NCBI RefSeq assembly: GCF_014841115.1 | Contig: NZ_JACYTP010000004.1 | Span: 62,001 to 126,000 of the forward strand | Direction of reading: 5' to 3' | DNA: 64,000 nt | DNA from: Photobacterium arenosum | GTDB lineage: Bacteria > Pseudomonadota > Gammaproteobacteria > Enterobacterales > Vibrionaceae | Part shown: one piece after another, positions 34,231 to 44,826 of the stretch | Numbering within the stretch: the stretch's first letter is position 1 | Layout: every line of letters begins with the position of its first letter | Position numbers and translations under genes: made by a program | The notes under the pieces: model-generated | Told to the model about the DNA's origin: nothing | The model's database searches: none | Seen by the model: the letters and a program-made list of their open reading frames with translations, nothing else

Positions 34231-34263
34231 CTTTGGAACGGCTATTAGCGCATGGCCTGGCCA

Positions 34264-34884
34264 TCAGGCCCAGCCATTATTACGCTTCTTGCGGCGTGGG
34301 ATCAGGTGCGGCAGTACCAGACCAAACAGCAGTCCTCCGCCTGCGACCATGCCGCCGTAGGTAAACCATCTCATCAGCAGATCGTCTGCCTGGGTATCCA
34401 GTTTAGCGCGCAGTTCGCGGATTTCAGACTGGGAAGTCGACAGCTGATCATTCAGCTTGATGTTTCGCTCTTCCAGGTCGGTGATCTGCTCAGTGCGGTT
34501 CTCCAGTGATGACTGAAGAGTCGCATTGCGCTCATCGCTGGACTGCTTGGCGTTGGCCAGTGCTTTTTTCACTTCAGTCAGTTCTTTTTCTAATTTTGGC
34601 AGGCGTTCTTTCAGGCCAACCTGGTTAGAAATGAAATCACTCTTGACCCAGCCTGTGCGGCCACGGTCGTCAACCACCTTAGCGAAACCCGATTCTTTGT
34701 TGACTTCCAACAGGGTTACTTTTGTGCCAGCGTCTACGCTGCCCATAATTTTGAATTGCGTACTTGGCCCGCGATGCATGTAAGTAAACAGGTCATCGGA
34801 GATGTAACGCACCTGCTGAGCGTGTACCTGAGCTGTCATCAGAACGGTGATAGCGGCAAAAACTAAGCGGATAAGTTGCTTCAC
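34264..34884 (-). CDS. ygiM: SH3-domain protein of the YgiM/TIGR04211 type
   Basis: 206 residues: a signal sequence (1-22, ending VHA), a bacterial SH3 domain (about 24-90, VRYISDDLFTYMHRGPSTQFKIMGS to GRTGWVKSDFIS), a coiled coil (about 93-165, rich in Glu, Lys and Leu heptads), and a C-terminal membrane segment followed by a basic tail (PRRKKRNN). This is the standard layout of the family, whose function is unknown but probably envelope-related. Located near cca as in E. coli. Confidence 0.92.
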   Translation of the reverse strand: MKQLIRLVFAAITVLMTAQVHAQQVRYISDDLFTYMHRGPSTQFKIMGSVDAGTKVTLLEVNKESGFAKVVDDRGRTGWVKSDFISNQVGLKERLPKLEKELTEVKKALANAKQSSDERNATLQSSLENRTEQITDLEERNIKLNDQLSTSQSEIRELRAKLDTQADDLLMRWFTYGGMVAGGGLLFGLVLPHLIPRRKKRNNGWA

Positions 34885-34960
34885 TCTGGGATCCTTGAAG
34901 GAGCTTGATTAATCGATGGAGCACAGATACTAAGAATTTTGCGGCGATGGCGCAAGAGGA

Positions 34961-34985
34961 GAGGGAGGCATAGCCTCCCTCTTTT
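34961..34985. terminator. Hairpin downstream of pit
   Basis: GAGGGAGGC (34961-34969) pairs with GCCTCCCTC (34973-34981) around ATA. The T run is on the plus strand; on the minus strand, the direction of pit, the tail is only moderately T-rich. Confidence 0.5.
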
Positions 34986-35031
34986 GACCTTGTGCTACTT
35001 TTTTGTAAAGTTTACGGAAGACTGACAAAAA

Positions 35032-36300
35032 TCAGCCAAAAGCCGCTTGCATTACATAGAAGAAAATGACTGCTAACAGGGCACCTGCTGGCAGGGTAAC
35101 GATCCAAGACGCCACGATGTTACGAACAACACCCATGTTCAGGGCGGCAATACCGCGGGCAAAGCCTACACCCAGTACCGCACCTACCAGTGTTTGCGTG
35201 GTAGAGATAGGCAAACCTGTGCCCGACGCCAGTACGACGGTCGACGCGGTAGCCAGCTGTGCTGCAAAGCCGCGACTCGGTGTCAGCTCGGTAATGCCTG
35301 TACCCACAGTCGCCATGACTTTGTGACCCATGGTCGCCAGACCCACGACTATACCCAAACCACCCAGCGGCAGAATCCACCAGGCAATGGCGGTTTTCTC
35401 GGACAGCTCACCCATGTGTTCAACCGTCGATACCACAGCAGACAATGGGCCAATGGCGTTAGCCACATCGTTGGAGCCGTGTGCAAATGCCATCGCACAA
35501 GCGGTGACCACCATCAGCAGGCTGAATACGCGCTCAACGCCCGCATAGCCGTTATGGCCAACAGTCTGTTCGGCATCGGCATAGTTGCGACGGATATAGA
35601 GATAGCCAAATCCCATCACGATCAGTGAAACCGCGATCGAAGCCAGCCAGGCTTCACCTGTCGACAAGTGCAGGCCAACATGTTTCAGACCTTTCTTGAT
35701 AGTCACCAGTGCGATGACCATAGTGGTAAGGAACATATAGACAGGGACAAAGCGCTTGGCGTTGATGAGCGGGGTATCGGTATCAAATATCAGCCTCTGT
35801 GCACTGATAAAGATGACATAGGCAAAGATACCTGAGATAAGTGGCGTAATAATCCAGCTGCCCACTATGCCCTGCACTGAGCCCCAATCAACGGCTTCCG
35901 TACCGACAGATACGCAGGCAAAACCTATGATGGCACCTATGATGGAGTGCGTAGTGGAGACAGGCCATCCCATGTAGGACGCCAGCAATAGCCATGAACC
36001 TGCCGCCAGCAACGATGCCATCATGCCGTAAACCAGTACTTCAGGCTGATTTACGTAGTAAGAGGTGTCAATTACCCCTTTACGTATGGTGTCTGTGACT
36101 TCGCCACCGGCCAGATAGGCGCCGGCAAATTCAAAGATCATGGCGATGATAATAGCCTGTTTGACTGTCAGCGCCTTGGAACCTACAGAGGTACCCATTG
36201 CGTTAGCCACATCATTGGCACCAATACCAATAGCCATTAGAAAGCCAAAGAGGGCCGCCACCATGATGATCATGGTGCCATAATTAGCCAGGATTTCCAT
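35032..36300 (-). CDS. Low-affinity inorganic phosphate transporter (PiT family)
   Basis: 422 residues, about ten membrane spans, with the two inverted PiT signatures: GIGANDVANAMGTSVGSKAL near residue 26 and AHGSNDVANAIGPLSAVV in the second half. It imports phosphate with metal ions by cation symport. The preceding gene on this strand encodes a DUF47/PhoU-like partner 30 bases upstream, a standard pair (Pit accessory protein plus Pit). It belongs to the sodium/phosphate branch as much as to PitA, so I leave the symbol open. Confidence 0.92.
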   Translation of the reverse strand: MEILANYGTMIIMVAALFGFLMAIGIGANDVANAMGTSVGSKALTVKQAIIIAMIFEFAGAYLAGGEVTDTIRKGVIDTSYYVNQPEVLVYGMMASLLAAGSWLLLASYMGWPVSTTHSIIGAIIGFACVSVGTEAVDWGSVQGIVGSWIITPLISGIFAYVIFISAQRLIFDTDTPLINAKRFVPVYMFLTTMVIALVTIKKGLKHVGLHLSTGEAWLASIAVSLIVMGFGYLYIRRNYADAEQTVGHNGYAGVERVFSLLMVVTACAMAFAHGSNDVANAIGPLSAVVSTVEHMGELSEKTAIAWWILPLGGLGIVVGLATMGHKVMATVGTGITELTPSRGFAAQLATASTVVLASGTGLPISTTQTLVGAVLGVGFARGIAALNMGVVRNIVASWIVTLPAGALLAVIFFYVMQAAFG

Positions 36301-36330
36301 TGTAAAACCTTGTTGTATTTACCTTGCTCG

Positions 36331-37011
36331 TTATGAGCGGGATAGCATGATTTCGAGTCGTGAACCGACACGCTGAGCCTGGTCGGCGATACCGCCAATC
36401 CATTCGAAGATCTTATACATAAACATCACATCGACTGGATTGTACTGGTCTTCGACCTTACGTAGTTGCTGGCGCAGGATAACCTGCATGCTGTCGGTAT
36501 CATCTTCGATAACGTCAAGCTGATTGATCATTTCTGCTACCAGGGTAACTTCACGGCCCTTAAAGCCGGTTTCCAGCAGTTCATCCAGTTCATGGATGAC
36601 ACGGCTGGCCTGATTGGCAGCATCAAGGCAGCGTTGAACGTAGGCAAGAAAGTCTGGATAAAAGTGCTCAGGGATGTCTAACTGACGTCCGTAGACACGA
36701 CCTGCAATATCTTTGGCCAGATTTGCGAGTTTGTCCTGCTGAGTGAGGAGATCCAGCATGTCAGTCCGGTCGACTGGCATGAAAAGACCACGAGGAAGCT
36801 TGAGACGGATTTCACGTTTGAGCACATCCGCATCTTTTTCAAGCTGCGAAATCTGTTCACGATACTGTCCGGCTTTTTCCCAATCTTTGGCGTGACACGC
36901 CTCGAAAAACGGAACAAGCAGTTCACAACATTCATTCACACGAGTGACATGGCGTTGCAATGGTTTGATTGGGGATTTAGCAAAGAGCCCCATAATTGTA
37001 TTCACTGGCAT
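36331..37011 (-). CDS. DUF47 (TIGR00153) PhoU-like phosphate-transport accessory protein
   Basis: 226 residues, helical, PhoU-like: GLFAKSPIKPLQRHVTRVNE at the start, EKDADVLKREIRLKLPRGLFMPVDRTDML in the middle, and MYKIFEWIGGIADQAQRVGSRLEIML at the end, which carries the conserved acidic and helix residues of the family. It forms a two-gene unit with the Pit transporter and probably tunes it. No Pho box was recognised in the 450-base upstream region. Confidence 0.93.
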   Translation of the reverse strand: MPVNTIMGLFAKSPIKPLQRHVTRVNECCELLVPFFEACHAKDWEKAGQYREQISQLEKDADVLKREIRLKLPRGLFMPVDRTDMLDLLTQQDKLANLAKDIAGRVYGRQLDIPEHFYPDFLAYVQRCLDAANQASRVIHELDELLETGFKGREVTLVAEMINQLDVIEDDTDSMQVILRQQLRKVEDQYNPVDVMFMYKIFEWIGGIADQAQRVGSRLEIMLSRS

Positions 37012-37462
37012 AGCCGATCAACCTAAAGATACCTGTAATAAAGGCGAAATCTTGAGCGATGGATCAGAGCCTGTTGCCTTTGGAGTATCGACCCGAAAAG
37101 AGGCGAGTTCTATGCTTTAAAAAGGCAGGAATGGTATGGCGGAAAGAGAGCTAGAGAAAGAGGGTAACGTCACGAGCCAGAATTGTCCCCACCGCCCCAT
37201 CAGGTTGAGGAGAACAAGCGCTTCTCTGCGTTACTCATCATTTATTTAGCGCACTAAACTCCATGATTCGTGCCTTGATTAGCGCTTTTTCAGCACTGGT
37301 TAGAGCAAATAGTCCAAAGGTCAACAGGCCCTATGGCGCGCATGTTAACGTATAACTTAGTACAGGGAAACACATTTTGTACGCCTATTTCTGGAGATTT
37401 CTTGCTTGCTACAGGCCGGATTAGCCAATATCCTTGGCTGGCTACCGTTTATAGGGACAATT
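37012..37462. other. Divergent intergenic region between the DUF47-pit unit and the CYTH-CHAD gene
   Basis: About 450 bases with the divergent start regions. No credible small gene, hairpin or repeat was seen. Confidence 0.4.
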
Positions 37463-38980
37463 ATGGAAACCGAGATAGAACTGAAGTTTTTCGTCTCAGC
37501 GGATTTTTCGGGTCAGTTATTGCGGAAGATTGCTCAAGCCAAAATCTTGCAGCAAAGCAGTAAACGACTGGGTAACATTTACTTTGATACCCCTGAGCAA
37601 ATTCTTCGTCAGCACGACATCGGCTTGCGGGTTCGCCGCATTGATGATGTTTATATTCAGACCCTTAAGACAGCCGGACGTGTTGTTGCAGGACTGCATC
37701 AGCGCCCCGAATACAATGCTGAACTCAACGGCCCGCAACCGGATTTAGCCTTACATCCGAGCGATGCCTGGCCTGAGCACTTTGATATTGCGGCTATTTC
37801 CAGCCAAATCTCGCCTTTATTCTCTACCGACTTTGAACGCCAGCAGTGGTTGATTGCTATGCCGGATGGTAGCCAGATCGAACTAGCATTCGATCAGGGT
37901 GAAGTGCGTGCCAATGACAGCAGTGAGCCGATATGCGAAGTGGAACTGGAGCTGAAATCCGGCCAGACCGATGCCTTGTTCACTCTGGCTCGCGAACTGT
38001 GTGAAGAAGGTGGCATGCGTCTGGGGAACCTGAGTAAAGCGGCAAGAGGCTATCGTCTTGCTGCCGGGCATCAGGGGGATGACGTGTTGCCTCTATCTTA
38101 TGTGCCTCTTGCTGCGGATGTCTCATCAGAAAATGCGTTAGTGATTGCCATGGAGCATGCGCTGGCGCACTGGCATTATCACGAGCAGATCTATGTTGAG
38201 CGTCAGGCATTGCCGGCACTGACTGAGATCAGCCATTCGATTTCCCTGATCCGCCAGACCCTGGTGGTGTATGGCAGCATGATACCTCGCCGGGCCAGCG
38301 CGCAGCTTCGTCAGGAACTGACCTGGCTTGAAGGTGAGCTGATCTGGCTGCAAGAAGCGGACGCGATACAACGCTGGCTGGCCGAAAAAGGCCATGCGCT
38401 GAAAAAGCTCAATGCCAGAAAATCTCTGGTCAAACAGCTCAAAGAACGTCAGGAAGAACTGCCGGAGCCGGATGATATTCTGCGTCTGTTCAAATCGGCG
38501 CGTTACTGTAATTTGCTGCTTAACCTGAGCAGCTGGCTGCTGAGCCGCGGATGGCAACCTTTCCTGGACGAAAAAGCCAGAGAGCGGCTGGCGGCATCGG
38601 CGAAGTCATTTGCCGATTCGGCCTTGTCGAAAGCCTGGGAAGAGCTGGCAGAGGCCTTCAGTGAGAAGCGAGCGCTCAGCCGGGCAGATTATCTCGACCA
38701 GCAGGCAAGACTGCTGCGTAATCTGGTGGGCGGCCTGTGTTTTGCTTCTTTATATGAAGATGAGCGCCGCGAAGTGTTCCGCAGCCCGTGGCTGGATATT
38801 CTGCAGGGCATGGAAGACTTGCGTCAGCTTGAGCCGATTCGCTCCCTTCAGCCTGACTACGAAGATGAAGAAGATCGCAAGCAGATCGATAAATGGCTGC
38901 ACCGCAAGGAAGACTCCCTGCTGCATGCGATGGATCAAAGCCGTCAGATAGGTCTGGCACAGCCGCCTTACTGGCCATAA
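37463..38980 (+). CDS. ygiF: CYTH-CHAD inorganic triphosphatase (YgiF-like)
   Basis: 505 residues. The CYTH domain begins METEIELKFFV, carrying the ExExK motif that binds triphosphate and metal, and continues to about residue 210. A CHAD domain (about 225-500), rich in conserved His and basic residues (HALAHWHYHEQ, IRQTLVVYGSMIPRR), follows. E. coli YgiF hydrolyses tripolyphosphate. ATG 37463 follows AGGGA; the frame extends further upstream without a ribosome-binding site. In E. coli ygiF lies directly before glnE; here a chemoreceptor and a channel gene are inserted between them. Confidence 0.92.
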   Translation: METEIELKFFVSADFSGQLLRKIAQAKILQQSSKRLGNIYFDTPEQILRQHDIGLRVRRIDDVYIQTLKTAGRVVAGLHQRPEYNAELNGPQPDLALHPSDAWPEHFDIAAISSQISPLFSTDFERQQWLIAMPDGSQIELAFDQGEVRANDSSEPICEVELELKSGQTDALFTLARELCEEGGMRLGNLSKAARGYRLAAGHQGDDVLPLSYVPLAADVSSENALVIAMEHALAHWHYHEQIYVERQALPALTEISHSISLIRQTLVVYGSMIPRRASAQLRQELTWLEGELIWLQEADAIQRWLAEKGHALKKLNARKSLVKQLKERQEELPEPDDILRLFKSARYCNLLLNLSSWLLSRGWQPFLDEKARERLAASAKSFADSALSKAWEELAEAFSEKRALSRADYLDQQARLLRNLVGGLCFASLYEDERREVFRSPWLDILQGMEDLRQLEPIRSLQPDYEDEEDRKQIDKWLHRKEDSLLHAMDQSRQIGLAQPPYWP

Positions 38981-39010
38981 TCTTTATCCCATACGCCATT
39001 GCCGCCGTTA

Positions 39011-39040
39011 ACGCCTTCTGACTCAGAAGGCGTTTTTTGT
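39011..39040 (+). terminator. Intrinsic terminator of the CYTH-CHAD gene
   Basis: ACGCCTTCTG (39011-39020) pairs with CAGAAGGCGT (39024-39033), followed by TTTTT. Confidence 0.85.
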
Positions 39041-39074
39041 TGTTTCCCCTCAACCACTGCCTTTGGTGGCTGTG

Positions 39075-39866
39075 TTATTTTTCGTTTTCTTTTCCGCTGT
39101 GCTGAGTTGATTCAGTCAGGCGCTGCTCAAGATCATCAATACGCTTGAGCAGCAGATTCTGGTTATCAAGAATTTTGTCCCAGTGCTTTTGATCATGGTG
39201 GTGGATGGCGGGCTTGTGTCTGTCGGGGTCTGACACAAACGAGCTGATCAAACCTGCCACCATACCGAACAGGCCAACACCGCAGGTAATAATCACGGTT
39301 GCCAGTATTTTACCCAGTGTCGTCACCGGATAGTGATCCCCGTAGCCCACAGTGGAGATAGTGACAAAGACCCACCAGATAGCATCATCGGCCGAGTGAA
39401 TATTGGCATTGGGATCGTGGCTTTCAATGATAAGGATCAAGGAGGAGCCGACGGTAACCAGTACAGTGAGAAGCAAAACAATAGTGGCTATGGTGGCTTC
39501 GCGCCGGTAATCCAGAATATGCTGCAAAAGCTGCTGGCCGGAGCGAATCAGACGTAACACCCGGAAGATCTGCACCAGGCGCATAAAGCGTAACGGCTCG
39601 ATGATAGGTATGCTGGCAAGGTAATCGGGCCAGTGTGTTTTCAGGAAGGCTTTTTTGTTCTGGCTTCGCAGCAGATCACCGGTGAGCTGGAGCCAGAAAA
39701 CCAGACAGATTAGCGTATCTATGGTGATAAACAGTGAATAGACCCTGTCTTCACGCGGAATAAAGAACAGGCTGGTGACCAGAGCCAGTGACACGAATGA
39801 CAATACGAGTGCCACCAGACTCATGGGATTCAGTTCATGTTTGACACCATCGATCTTTTTCATCAT
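39075..39866 (-). CDS. Voltage-gated-type potassium channel protein
   Basis: 263 residues with a six-span voltage-sensor and pore layout. An S4-like segment with regularly spaced arginines is at 93-108 (RFMRLVQIFRVLRLIR), and the pore helix ends in the K+ filter TVGYGD at 172-177. A C-terminal coiled coil (about 230-255) probably supports tetramerisation. It conducts K+ across the inner membrane. It stands alone, convergent with the CYTH-CHAD gene and divergent from the chemoreceptor. Confidence 0.88.
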   Translation of the reverse strand: MMKKIDGVKHELNPMSLVALVLSFVSLALVTSLFFIPREDRVYSLFITIDTLICLVFWLQLTGDLLRSQNKKAFLKTHWPDYLASIPIIEPLRFMRLVQIFRVLRLIRSGQQLLQHILDYRREATIATIVLLLTVLVTVGSSLILIIESHDPNANIHSADDAIWWVFVTISTVGYGDHYPVTTLGKILATVIITCGVGLFGMVAGLISSFVSDPDRHKPAIHHHDQKHWDKILDNQNLLLKRIDDLEQRLTESTQHSGKENEK

Positions 39867-40101
39867 TCAATTTCAGATATTTAATACAGACATATATGAT
39901 ACTTGGTACCGCTGGCAAGTTGAATTTACTGGTGTTGTTGAGTCAATTGCAAGCCTGTTCTGAGCGCAGACGGCGTTTTTGTCAGTTTGCAGACAACTTA
40001 TTCAATACTGGCTCCTTGCAGCCAGGCCGATGATTCGAAGCGTTCGAGGACTGAACCGCTTTAGGATCAACAGATCCTAGGACAAAGGAGAGATAATAAT
40101 T

Positions 40102-41700
40102 ATGGCTGACATGGCTTTCAAACCCTGGGAAAAAGGGCTGAGTAATATCAGGTTAGTGCCCAAACTCATCGTACTGATGGTATTCAGTACCTTATTACTG
40201 GTAGGGAAACAATTGTGGGACGCCAGTATTTTCTATCAGTCAGTCATTGATATTCAGAAAGAGCAAGTCAGAGAGCAGGCACAAAAACAAGCGGCTATGT
40301 TTAGCAGCCTCTTGTCTCAGGGGGAGCAGGGACAGGCGATGGCTCTGGCTGCGGTACAGGCGCAAAAAAGTGTGGACGGTGCGTATTACTATCTGGTTAA
40401 CACAGAAAACGGCCGGGTGCTGGGTCATCCGGATGCTGAGCAGATCAAGGCGCTGAGCCGCTCTGCCGAAGATGGCCAGCCGCTCGGCACTGTGCTGTCT
40501 CAGTTAAGCAGTGAGCGCGCACTTACCCTGGACGGCGGCAAGCGATTTGAATTTGCCGTGCCTCTGGCCGGCAGCGCTCACTGGTTAGTGATCGCTTCAC
40601 AGTCTGCCGATTATGCGGACAGTTACTACAGTGCCTATATGGTGCAGATAGCCTGGCAGACGGCCTTGATGATCCTGGCTTTTATGGTGTTGCTGTTAGG
40701 GGCTGCCAGCCTGATGCTGCGTCAGACCGGCTATCTGGCCGATGCCATTAAGCGTCTGGCCAACCGTGATCTTTCTCAGCCGATAGTGATGAACTGTCAG
40801 GATGAATACGGGGATTTGGCGCGCGAGCTGGAACGTACCCGCATTCAGCTCAAAGCGGTGATTCAGAATCAACGCAGCGTTTCGGGTGAACTGCATGAGC
40901 TGGCGGATGTGATGTCAATGAGCATGCAGGAAACCAAAGAGTCGGCGCAGGAAGAGTTTCATGAGATTGACCAGCTGGCTTCTGCCATGAGCGAAATGAC
41001 CTCTACGGTGCAAACCGTGGCCGAGCATGCACGTGAAGCCTCCGGTGCCACCGAGGGGACGGCGAAACAGGCCCATCAGGGGCAGGAATTTGTGGTGAAA
41101 ACGATCGCCACCATAGATCAGCTGTCCACCGATATCCGTGCCTCTGCTGAGGCCGTGACTCAGGTTGAAAGCCGGGTTGAAAAAATTGGCAGCGTGATTG
41201 TCACCATTCAGGGTATTTCCGAGCAAACTAACCTGCTGGCACTCAATGCCGCCATTGAAGCCGCACGGGCCGGTGATGCCGGACGAGGATTTGCCGTGGT
41301 GGCTGATGAAGTGCGTAACCTGGCGCAACGTACCCAGGTGGCCACTGTCGAAATTCAGGACATGATTGGTCAGCTGCAAGACAGTGCCAAGCAGGCTGTT
41401 GGTCTGATGGAGCAAAGTGTGGTTGAGGCCGCTGAAGGGGTGGATCTGGTGACCAGCGCAGGCGGGGAGCTGGATAAGATTGTCCAGCAGGTTCAGCGCA
41501 TCAATGACATGAACTTCCAGATTGCGACTGCCTCTGAACAGCAAAGCGCGGTGGCGGAAGAGATGAACCAAAATCTGAATAATGTAAGGGAATTAGTGGA
41601 AGCTTCTGTGGTGGTAGTCACTGAACTGACAGAAACGGCGGATACGATGAAAGGCCAGTCAGCCGATTTGGAACAGAAAATTCAGGCCTTCCGCATCTGA
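40102..41700 (+). CDS. Methyl-accepting chemotaxis protein
   Basis: 532 residues. TM1 at about 24-42, a periplasmic sensor of about 140 residues, TM2 at about 193-212, a HAMP domain, and a cytoplasmic signalling domain with the hairpin tip EQTNLLALNAAIEAARAG followed by GRGFAVVADEVRNLAQRT, which contacts CheA and CheW. The ligand is unknown; the sensor region resembles the single-Cache type only loosely. AAAGGAG lies about 11 bases ahead of ATG 40102. It interrupts the usual ygiF-glnE order. Confidence 0.92.
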   Translation: MADMAFKPWEKGLSNIRLVPKLIVLMVFSTLLLVGKQLWDASIFYQSVIDIQKEQVREQAQKQAAMFSSLLSQGEQGQAMALAAVQAQKSVDGAYYYLVNTENGRVLGHPDAEQIKALSRSAEDGQPLGTVLSQLSSERALTLDGGKRFEFAVPLAGSAHWLVIASQSADYADSYYSAYMVQIAWQTALMILAFMVLLLGAASLMLRQTGYLADAIKRLANRDLSQPIVMNCQDEYGDLARELERTRIQLKAVIQNQRSVSGELHELADVMSMSMQETKESAQEEFHEIDQLASAMSEMTSTVQTVAEHAREASGATEGTAKQAHQGQEFVVKTIATIDQLSTDIRASAEAVTQVESRVEKIGSVIVTIQGISEQTNLLALNAAIEAARAGDAGRGFAVVADEVRNLAQRTQVATVEIQDMIGQLQDSAKQAVGLMEQSVVEAAEGVDLVTSAGGELDKIVQQVQRINDMNFQIATASEQQSAVAEEMNQNLNNVRELVEASVVVVTELTETADTMKGQSADLEQKIQAFRI

Positions 41701-41870
41701 CAGATCCCAGACTGTTCTTCGCGCCATTTTTAGACTCACACGCCCACCGACAGGTGGCGTTGTTGTCGTAATCCGTTATCTTATTGCTTATACCTGAGAA
41801 ACCTGACCAGGCTCGGGTGGTTGACTGCGATGCTGGGCGGACAGCCCCGACTGATTGCCAAGGAATTGAT

Positions 41871-44741
41871 ATGACACACGCACTCTTGCAACACGCTGCT
41901 GAACAGGCTCTGGAAAAGTTGCAGCAGGCTCACCCGAATGCATTGGCCCAGTGGCCATCGGATTTGAACGACGAACTGAGTGCCGTGCTCGGTCTCAGTG
42001 ATTTCATACAGACCTCTCTGGTGCAGGATGGTGATTTACTGTCCTGGCTGCCCCAAGCCCTGACTGTCGGGGAGCGCGCCGAGCAATACCGTTCTGAGCT
42101 CAGGGAAGCCCTGTCAGCAGTGGTTGACGAAACCGTGTTGTTAAGGGAGCTGCGCGCCTTTCGTCGCCGTGAAATGGTGTGGATTGCCTGGCGCGATTTT
42201 ACCGGCCGCGCCACCCTGAGCCAAAGCTTGTCGCACCTGTCCTGCCTTGCCGAAGCGCTGATCATGGAAGCTTATAACTGGCTTTACGCGCAGTGTTGCC
42301 AAGAATATGGCACCCCAGTCAATGCTGACGGTGAGCCCCAGCCTATGCTGATCCTGGGCATGGGTAAACTGGGTGGCGGTGAGCTGAATTTCTCTTCAGA
42401 TATCGATTTGATTTTTACTTATCCGGAAAACGGCGAAACTCAGGGCGGACGGCGCAGCATTGCCAACGCCCAGTTTTTTACCCGTCTGGGACAAAGACTG
42501 ATCAAGGCGCTGGATCAACAGACAGTTGACGGCTTTTGCTATCGGGTCGACATGCGTCTGCGTCCGTTTGGCGACAGTGGCCCTCTGGTCATGAGCTACG
42601 CCGCACTGGAAGATTACTATCAGGAACAGGGCAGGGAGTGGGAACGATACGCCATGATCAAAGCCAAAGTCATGGGTAACGAAAGCGCTGGCCATTATCA
42701 GGCTCTGCGGCAGATGCTGCGTCCTTTTGTCTTTCGCCGCTATATTGATTTCAGTGCGATACAGTCACTGCGCCGGATGAAATCCATGATCAGCTCAGAG
42801 GTTCGCCGTCGCGGTCTGAGCAATAACATCAAACTCGGCGCGGGCGGGATCCGCGAAGTCGAATTTATCGCACAATCCTTCCAGTTAATCCGTGGCGGGC
42901 GAGAGCCCAGCCTGCGGCACCGTGGCCTGCGGGAAACGCTGGATGCCGTCAATGCTCTGGGGTTATTGCCGGCAGAGCAGGTACAGCATCTGGAGCAGGG
43001 GTATGCTTTTTTGCGCCGTCTGGAAAACCTGTTACAGGCCATCAATGACAAACAGACGCAGACGCTGCCGGATACCGAGCTGGACAGAATACGGCTCGCC
43101 ACCGCGATGGGATGCGCCGACTGGCACGGACTGCAACAGCAGATTCAGCAGCACATGGCTGAGATCCATCAAGTGTTCGACGAGATTATCGGGGCCGATG
43201 AGGAAGACAGTCATGACGCCGCGGCGCAGCCTTATCATGAAATGTGGACCATGATTGAGGATGAAGAACTGGTAACAGCGATTCTGAATGATGTGGCCGC
43301 CCCGGATGCCGCCCGTCAGGCTGAAGTGCTGAGCCATATGAAAGCGGAGCTGGCCAAGCGCACTATAGGGCCGAGAGGCCGTGAAGTACTGGCCCGCCTG
43401 ATGCCCGAAGTGCTGGTGCGTATTGTCACCCGTGCAGATGCACCTGTGGTGCTGGATCGTGTCTCCCGCCTGATTGTCCGCATTGCCACCCGGACCACCT
43501 ATCTGGAATTGCTGAGCGAACATCCCGGCGCGCTGGATCACCTGGTTAGGCTCTGTGCGGCCAGCTCTATGGTGGCAGAGCAGCTGGCTCAGTATCCCAT
43601 TCTACTCGATGAATTACTCGATCCTCAGCACTTGTACAATCCTGTGCCTCTGGATCAGTACCAGTCTGAGTTGCAAGAGTACCTGGCACGAATCCCGGAA
43701 GAAGACATGGAGCAGCAGATGGAAGCCATCCGCCAGTTTAAGCAGGCGCAGTTACTGCGTATTGCGGCGGCGGACATTGCTGATGTGCTGCCTCTGATGA
43801 AAGTCAGTGATCACCTGACCTATCTGGCGGAAGCGATTATCGCTGCTGTAGTCAAGCAGGCCTGGTTACAGATGGTGGCTAAGTATGGTGAGCCGTCACA
43901 TCTGGCTGAGCGTAACAGTACCGGTTTTGGTGTGATCGGCTACGGCAAGCTGGGGGGGCTGGAGCTGGGCTACGGTTCCGATCTGGATCTGGTCTTCCTG
44001 CATGACTGCCCGACAGAGGTGTACACCAATGGCGATAAAGCCATTGACGGTCGTCAGTTCTACCTGCGGCTGACGCAGAGAATCGTCCACTTGTTCTCTA
44101 CCCGTACCTCATCCGGCGTCTTGTATGAGGTTGATGTCCGTTTGCGTCCGTCTGGCGCATCCGGGTTGCTGGTCAGCCCGCTGGACGCCTTTGCGGCCTA
44201 TCAGGCACAGGAAGCCTGGACCTGGGAGCATCAGGCGCTGGTGCGTGCGCGTATAGTGTATGGCGATCCGGTACTCAGGGCCGGTTTTGATCAGGTCAGA
44301 GCCGACATATTATCACGCCCGCGTGACGCCGGTGCGCTGCGTCAGGAGGTGATGGAGATGCGCGAGAAAATGCGCCAGCACCTCGGCACGAAAAAACCGG
44401 GGCAGTTTGGCCTGAAACAGGATCCCGGCGGCATTACGGACATTGAATTTATTACTCAGTATCTGGTGTTACGCCATTGCGCCGGTCAGCCGGCATTAAC
44501 CCGCTGGTCCGATAATATTCGCTTGTTTGAAACCATGGCAGCCAAAGGGGTACTGGAAGAGGAGCAGGTGATGGCGCTGATTCAGGCATATTGCACGCTG
44601 CGTGATGAAATTCACCGCCTGAATTTGCTCGGTCACGATGCCTATGTCGATGACAGCCAGTTTACGGCAGAGCGACACCTGGTGACACAACTGTGGCAAA
44701 CCATTTTTCGGCCAGAACCCAACGCAGCCCCTGAGTGTTAA
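41871..44741 (+). CDS. glnE: Glutamine synthetase adenylyltransferase/deadenylase
   Basis: Adenylylates and deadenylylates glutamine synthetase under PII control. 956 residues with two nucleotidyltransferase domains, as in E. coli: the N-terminal deadenylylase with FSSDIDLIF and the C-terminal adenylylase with [12 protein letters not shown], each in its [10 protein letters not shown] / [11 protein letters not shown] context. AAGGAA is six bases ahead of ATG 41871; the frame extends 29 codons upstream. The glnE-hldE order is conserved. Terminator hairpin at 44764. Confidence 0.96.
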   Translation: MTHALLQHAAEQALEKLQQAHPNALAQWPSDLNDELSAVLGLSDFIQTSLVQDGDLLSWLPQALTVGERAEQYRSELREALSAVVDETVLLRELRAFRRREMVWIAWRDFTGRATLSQSLSHLSCLAEALIMEAYNWLYAQCCQEYGTPVNADGEPQPMLILGMGKLGGGELNFSSDIDLIFTYPENGETQGGRRSIANAQFFTRLGQRLIKALDQQTVDGFCYRVDMRLRPFGDSGPLVMSYAALEDYYQEQGREWERYAMIKAKVMGNESAGHYQALRQMLRPFVFRRYIDFSAIQSLRRMKSMISSEVRRRGLSNNIKLGAGGIREVEFIAQSFQLIRGGREPSLRHRGLRETLDAVNALGLLPAEQVQHLEQGYAFLRRLENLLQAINDKQTQTLPDTELDRIRLATAMGCADWHGLQQQIQQHMAEIHQVFDEIIGADEEDSHDAAAQPYHEMWTMIEDEELVTAILNDVAAPDAARQAEVLSHMKAELAKRTIGPRGREVLARLMPEVLVRIVTRADAPVVLDRVSRLIVRIATRTTYLELLSEHPGALDHLVRLCAASSMVAEQLAQYPILLDELLDPQHLYNPVPLDQYQSELQEYLARIPEEDMEQQMEAIRQFKQAQLLRIAAADIADVLPLMKVSDHLTYLAEAIIAAVVKQAWLQMVAKYGEPSHLAERNSTGFGVIGYGKLGGLELGYGSDLDLVFLHDCPTEVYTNGDKAIDGRQFYLRLTQRIVHLFSTRTSSGVLYEVDVRLRPSGASGLLVSPLDAFAAYQAQEAWTWEHQALVRARIVYGDPVLRAGFDQVRADILSRPRDAGALRQEVMEMREKMRQHLGTKKPGQFGLKQDPGGITDIEFITQYLVLRHCAGQPALTRWSDNIRLFETMAAKGVLEEEQVMALIQAYCTLRDEIHRLNLLGHDAYVDDSQFTAERHLVTQLWQTIFRPEPNAAPEC

Positions 44742-44763
44742 CCCGATGCCAGTGACATGCCCT

Positions 44764-44787
44764 GCCTGTATGCAGTACAGGCTTTTA
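44764..44787 (+). terminator. Intrinsic terminator between glnE and hldE
   Basis: GCCTGTA (44764-44770) pairs with TACAGGC (44776-44782), followed by TTTTA. The short stem suggests partial readthrough into hldE. Confidence 0.55.
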
Positions 44788-44826
44788 TGATAATATTCCG
44801 CTGTTTTTACCGTTCCGGAGAGAAGA

